DNA of 64,000 nucleotides from Setophaga petechia (lineage: Eukaryota > Chordata > Aves > Passeriformes > Parulidae): assembly GCA_024362935.1 (NCBI GenBank), contig JANCRA010000010.1:506001-570000 (forward strand), read 5' to 3'. Under the pieces are notes generated by a model. It did no database searches. It worked only from the letters and a program-made list of their open reading frames with translations, and was not told the DNA's origin. Shown here piece after piece: positions 60,792 through 64,000 of the stretch (within the stretch, counting starts at the first letter, position 1; every line of letters begins with the position of its first letter). Position numbers and translations under genes: made by a program.

Positions 60792-63700
60792 AACACACTG
60801 CAGCCCTCTGTGCAACTTCTAGAACACGATAGGAGATGTTTAGTGAGCAGGAAGGTTTTCTCCTTGGGAGACATAGTGAAAAAGTTATTTGCTTAGATGT
60901 AGGTGACAAGAAACACTTACTTGCAGTGAAGTGACAAGTTAATTGGTACACAGCACTGGGATTGTGTTAGCAGCTCTCAAAGTGCTAGAAAACAGTACTT
61001 TCCCACTCTCTTGCCTTTCCCTTCACATTAATACTTGAAAGGAAGGCATCTTAGACAACTTTCTTTTTCTTGTGTCAAAAAACTCTGCAGCGCTCTCTGC
61101 AACATCTACTACACGATGGAAGTTGTTTAGTGAGCAGGAAGGTTTTCTCCTTGCGAGACATACTGAAAAAGCTATTTGCTTAGATGTAGGTGACAAGAAA
61201 CACTTACTGCAGTGCACTGAAAAGCTAACTGCTCCACAGCACTAGTACTGTGTTAGCAGCTTGCAAAGTGCTAGAAAACAGTACTTTCCCACTCTCTTGC
61301 CTTTCCCTTCACATTAATACTTGAAAGGAAGGCGTCTTAGACAACTTTGTTTTACATTTTGCAAAACACACTACAGCCCTCTGTGCAACTTCTACAACAC
61401 GATGGAAGTTGTTTAGTGAGCAGCAACGTTTTCCCCTTGCGAAACAAAGTGAAAAAGCTATTTGCTCAGATGTAGGTATCAAGAAACACTTACTGCCGTG
61501 CACTGACAAGCTAATTGCTACACAGCACTGCGATTGTGTTAGCAGCTTGCAAAGTGCTAGAAAACAGTACTTTCCCACTCTCTTGCCTTTCCCTTCACAT
61601 TAATACTTGAAAGGAAGGCGTCTTAGACAACTTTCTTTTTCTTGTTACAGAACACACTGCAGCCCTCTGTTCAACTTCTAGAACACGATAGGAGATGTTT
61701 AGTGAGCAAGAAGGTTTTCTCCTTGGGAGACATAGTGAAAAAGCTATTTGCTTAGATGTAGGTGACAAGAAACACTTACTGCAGTGAAGTGACAAGTTAA
61801 TTGGTACACAGCACTGGGATTGTGTTAGCAGCTCTCAAAGTGATTGAAAACAGTACTTTCCCACTCTCTTGCCTTTCCCTTCACATTAATACTTGAAAGG
61901 AAGGCGTCTTAGACAACTTTCTTTTTCTTGTGTCAAAAAACTCTGCAGCCCTCTCTGCCAGATCTACAACACGATGGAAGTTGTTTAGTGAGCAGGAAGG
62001 TTTTCTCCTTGCGAGACATAGTGAAAAAGCTATTTGCTTAGATGTAGGTGACAAGAAACACTTACTGCAGTGCACTGAACAGCTAACTGCTCCACAGCAC
62101 TAGTACTGTGTTAGCAGCTTGCAAAGTGCTAGAAAACAGTACTTTCCCACTTTCTTGCCTTTCCCTTCACATTAATACTTGAAAGGAAGGCATCTTAGAC
62201 AACTTTCTTTTTCTTGTGTCAAAAAACTCTGCAGCCCTCTCTGCAACATCTACAACACGATGGAAGTTGTTTAGTGAGCAGGAAGGTTTTCTCTTTGCGA
62301 GACATACTGAAAAAGCTATTTGCTTAGATGTAGGTGACAAGAAACACTTACTGCAGTGCACTGAAAAGCTTACTGCTCCACAGCACTAGTACTGTGTTAG
62401 CAGCTTGCAAAGTGCTAGAAAACAGTACTTTCCCACTCTCTTGCCTTTCCCTTCACATTAATACTTGAAAGGAAGGCGTCTTAGACAACTTTGTTTTACA
62501 TTTTGCAAAACACACTGCAGCCCTCTGTGCAACTTCTACAACACGATGGAAGTTGTTTAGTGAGCAGCAACGTTTTCCCCTTGCGAAACAAAGGGAAAAA
62601 GCTATTTGCTCAGATGTAGGTATCAAGAAACACTTACTGCCGTGCACTGACAAGCTAATTGCTACACAGCACTGCGATTGTGTTAGCAGCTTGCAAAGTG
62701 CTAGAAAACAGTACTTTCCCACTCTCTTGCCTTTCCCTTCACATTAATACTTGAAAGGAAGGCGTCTTAGACAACTTTCTTTTTCTTGTTACAGAACACA
62801 CTGCAGCCCTATGTTCAACTTCTACAACACGATAGGAGATGTTTAGTGAGCAAGAAGGTTTTCTCCTTGGGAGACATAGTGAAAAAGCTATTTGCTTAGA
62901 TGTAGGTGACAAGAAACACTCTACTGCAGTGCATTCAAAAGCTAACTGCTACACAGCACTGGGATTGTGTTAGCAGCCTGCAAAGTGCTAGAAAACAGTA
63001 CTTTCCCACTCTCTTGCCTTTCCCTTCACATTAATACTTGAAAGGAAGGCATCTTAGACAACTTTCTTTTTCTTGTGTCAAAAAACTCTGCAGCCCTCTC
63101 TGCCAGATCTACAACACGATGGAAGTTGTTTAGTGAGCAGGAAGGTTTTCTCCTTGCGAGACATAGTGAAAAAGCTATTTGCTTAGATGTAGGTGACAAG
63201 AAACACTTACTGCAGTGCACTGAACAGCTAACTGCTCCACAGCACTAGTACTGTGTTAGCAGCTTGCAAAGTGCTAGAAAACAGTACTTTCCCACTTTCT
63301 TGCCTTTCCCTTCACATTAATACTTGAAAGGAAGGCATCTTAGACAACTTTCTTTTTCTTGTGTCAAAAAACTCTGCAGCCCTCTCTGCAACATCTACAA
63401 CACGATGGAAGTTGTTTAGTGAGCAGGAAGGTTTTCTCCTTGCGAGACATAGTGAAAAAGCTATTTGCTTAGATGTAGGTGACAAGAAACACTTACTGCA
63501 GTGCATTGAACAGCTAATTGCTACACAGAACTGGGATTGTGTTAGCAGCTTGCAAAGTGCTAGAAAACAGTACTTTCCCACTCTCTTGCCTTTCCCTTCA
63601 CATTAATACTTGAAAGGAAGGCATCTTAGACAACTTTCTTTTTCTTGTGTCAAAAAACTCTGCAGCCCTCTCTGCCAGATCTACAACACGATGGAAGTTG

Positions 63701-64000
63701 TTTAGTGAGCAGGAAGGTTTTCTCCTTGCGAGACATAGTGAAAAAGCTATTTGCTTAGATGTAGGTGACAAGAAACACTTACTGCAGTGCACTGAACAGC
63801 TAACTGCTCCACAGCACTAGTACTGTGTTAGCAGCTTGCAAAGTGCCAGAAAACAGTACTTTCCCACTTTCTTGCCTTTCCCTTCACATTAATACTTGAA
63901 AGGAAGGCATCTTAGACAACTTTCTTTTTCTTGTGTCAAAAAACTCTGCAGCCCTCTCTGCAACATCTACAACACGATGGAAGTTGTTTAGTGAGCAGGA

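Larger units (their letters stand above)
1..64000 (+). repeat. ~286-bp tandem satellite array (whole window)
   Basis: The whole window is head-to-tail copies of one AT-rich unit. Landmarks such as CTTAGACAAC, CACGATGG, GAAAAAGC, GGGATTGTG and CACATTAATACTTG recur every 286 bp from the first line to the last, about 220 copies, never inverted. Canonical copies differ from each other by only a few percent. Occasional units are 284, 285, 287 or 288 bp because of small indels (for example a 2-bp loss near 4886, one base lost near 24011 and 29444, one gained near 60922 and 62921). Most units carry two CTGCAG sites. CpG is scarce, about three to five per monomer, which fits a methylated vertebrate genome. 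I do not recognise the family. The period is not a multiple of three, so the array cannot encode a continuous repeat protein. Confidence 0.97.
59813..64000 (+). repeat. Canonical monomers downstream of block 3
   Basis: About 14.5 monomers to the window edge. The first repeats the post-block-1 unit (CTTTTACATTTTGC linker, AAAGCATTTGC deletion) with a private GCAGCAGTCTG. 61023-62750 matches the S2 series at 48282-50010. Two units have private single-base insertions (ACTTGCAGTG near 60921 and ACTCTACTGC near 62920). Confidence 0.85.

Noticed and set aside
1..64000. Hundreds of 64-130-codon open frames on both strands
   Set aside because: They repeat every 286 bp with the satellite, end at the same place in each unit, cannot join because 286 is not a multiple of three, and occur on both strands at once. 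They are shadows of low stop density, not genes.
1..64000. CRISPR array
   Set aside because: The unit is far too long, contiguous, and has no unique spacers.
1..64000. tRNA, rRNA or snRNA genes
   Set aside because: No cloverleaf, rDNA or Sm-site signature is visible in the monomers or in the divergent blocks.

Overview
This 64-kb window contains no gene I can support as protein-coding. It is one long head-to-tail tandem array of a ~286-bp AT-rich monomer (roughly 220 copies, all in the same orientation), entered and left in mid-monomer at the window edges. CpG is scarce in the monomers. The one GC-rich, CpG-dense segment looks like a vertebrate CpG-island promoter, and splice-site-like signals are of the eukaryotic type. 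I infer a vertebrate, probably amniote, nuclear genome at a satellite or macrosatellite locus. I do not recognise the satellite family and cannot name the species.

Layout: canonical monomers occupy 1-1096, 2591-15263, 16758-58318 and 59813-64000. Three times (1097-2590, 15264-16757, 58319-59812) the array is interrupted by the same ~1.5-kb block. Each block holds about 4.5 older, divergent monomers in fixed order, followed by a ~210-bp CpG-rich element embedded inside a monomer. The blocks differ from one another at only about nine positions that I noticed, so they were duplicated very recently together with at least 1 kb of flanking canonical monomers. The spacings are 14,167 and 43,055 bp.

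The canonical array is a mosaic of a dozen or so monomer subtypes arranged in higher-order repeats. There is a 6-mer (1,716 bp) at 5513-9516 and an 8-mer (2,288 bp) at 18254-22829. Kilobase-scale duplications sit at offsets of 10,296 bp (36 monomers) and 11,440 bp (40 monomers). Many monomers are hybrids of other subtypes.

The most interesting feature is a possible transcription unit. The CpG-rich element contains ETS-like and E2F-like motifs and no ATG. Immediately downstream is a near-consensus 5' splice site (GG|GTAAGC), where ordinary monomers read GTGTTAGC. About fifty monomers carry a strong 3' splice-acceptor-like sequence (long pyrimidine tract then TTACAG). In the middle block an acceptor ends 113 nt after the start of the donor. 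Together these suggest a repeated promoter driving a spliced non-coding repeat RNA rightward into each sub-array, for example a piRNA precursor or an architectural lncRNA. This is inference from motifs and needs expression data.
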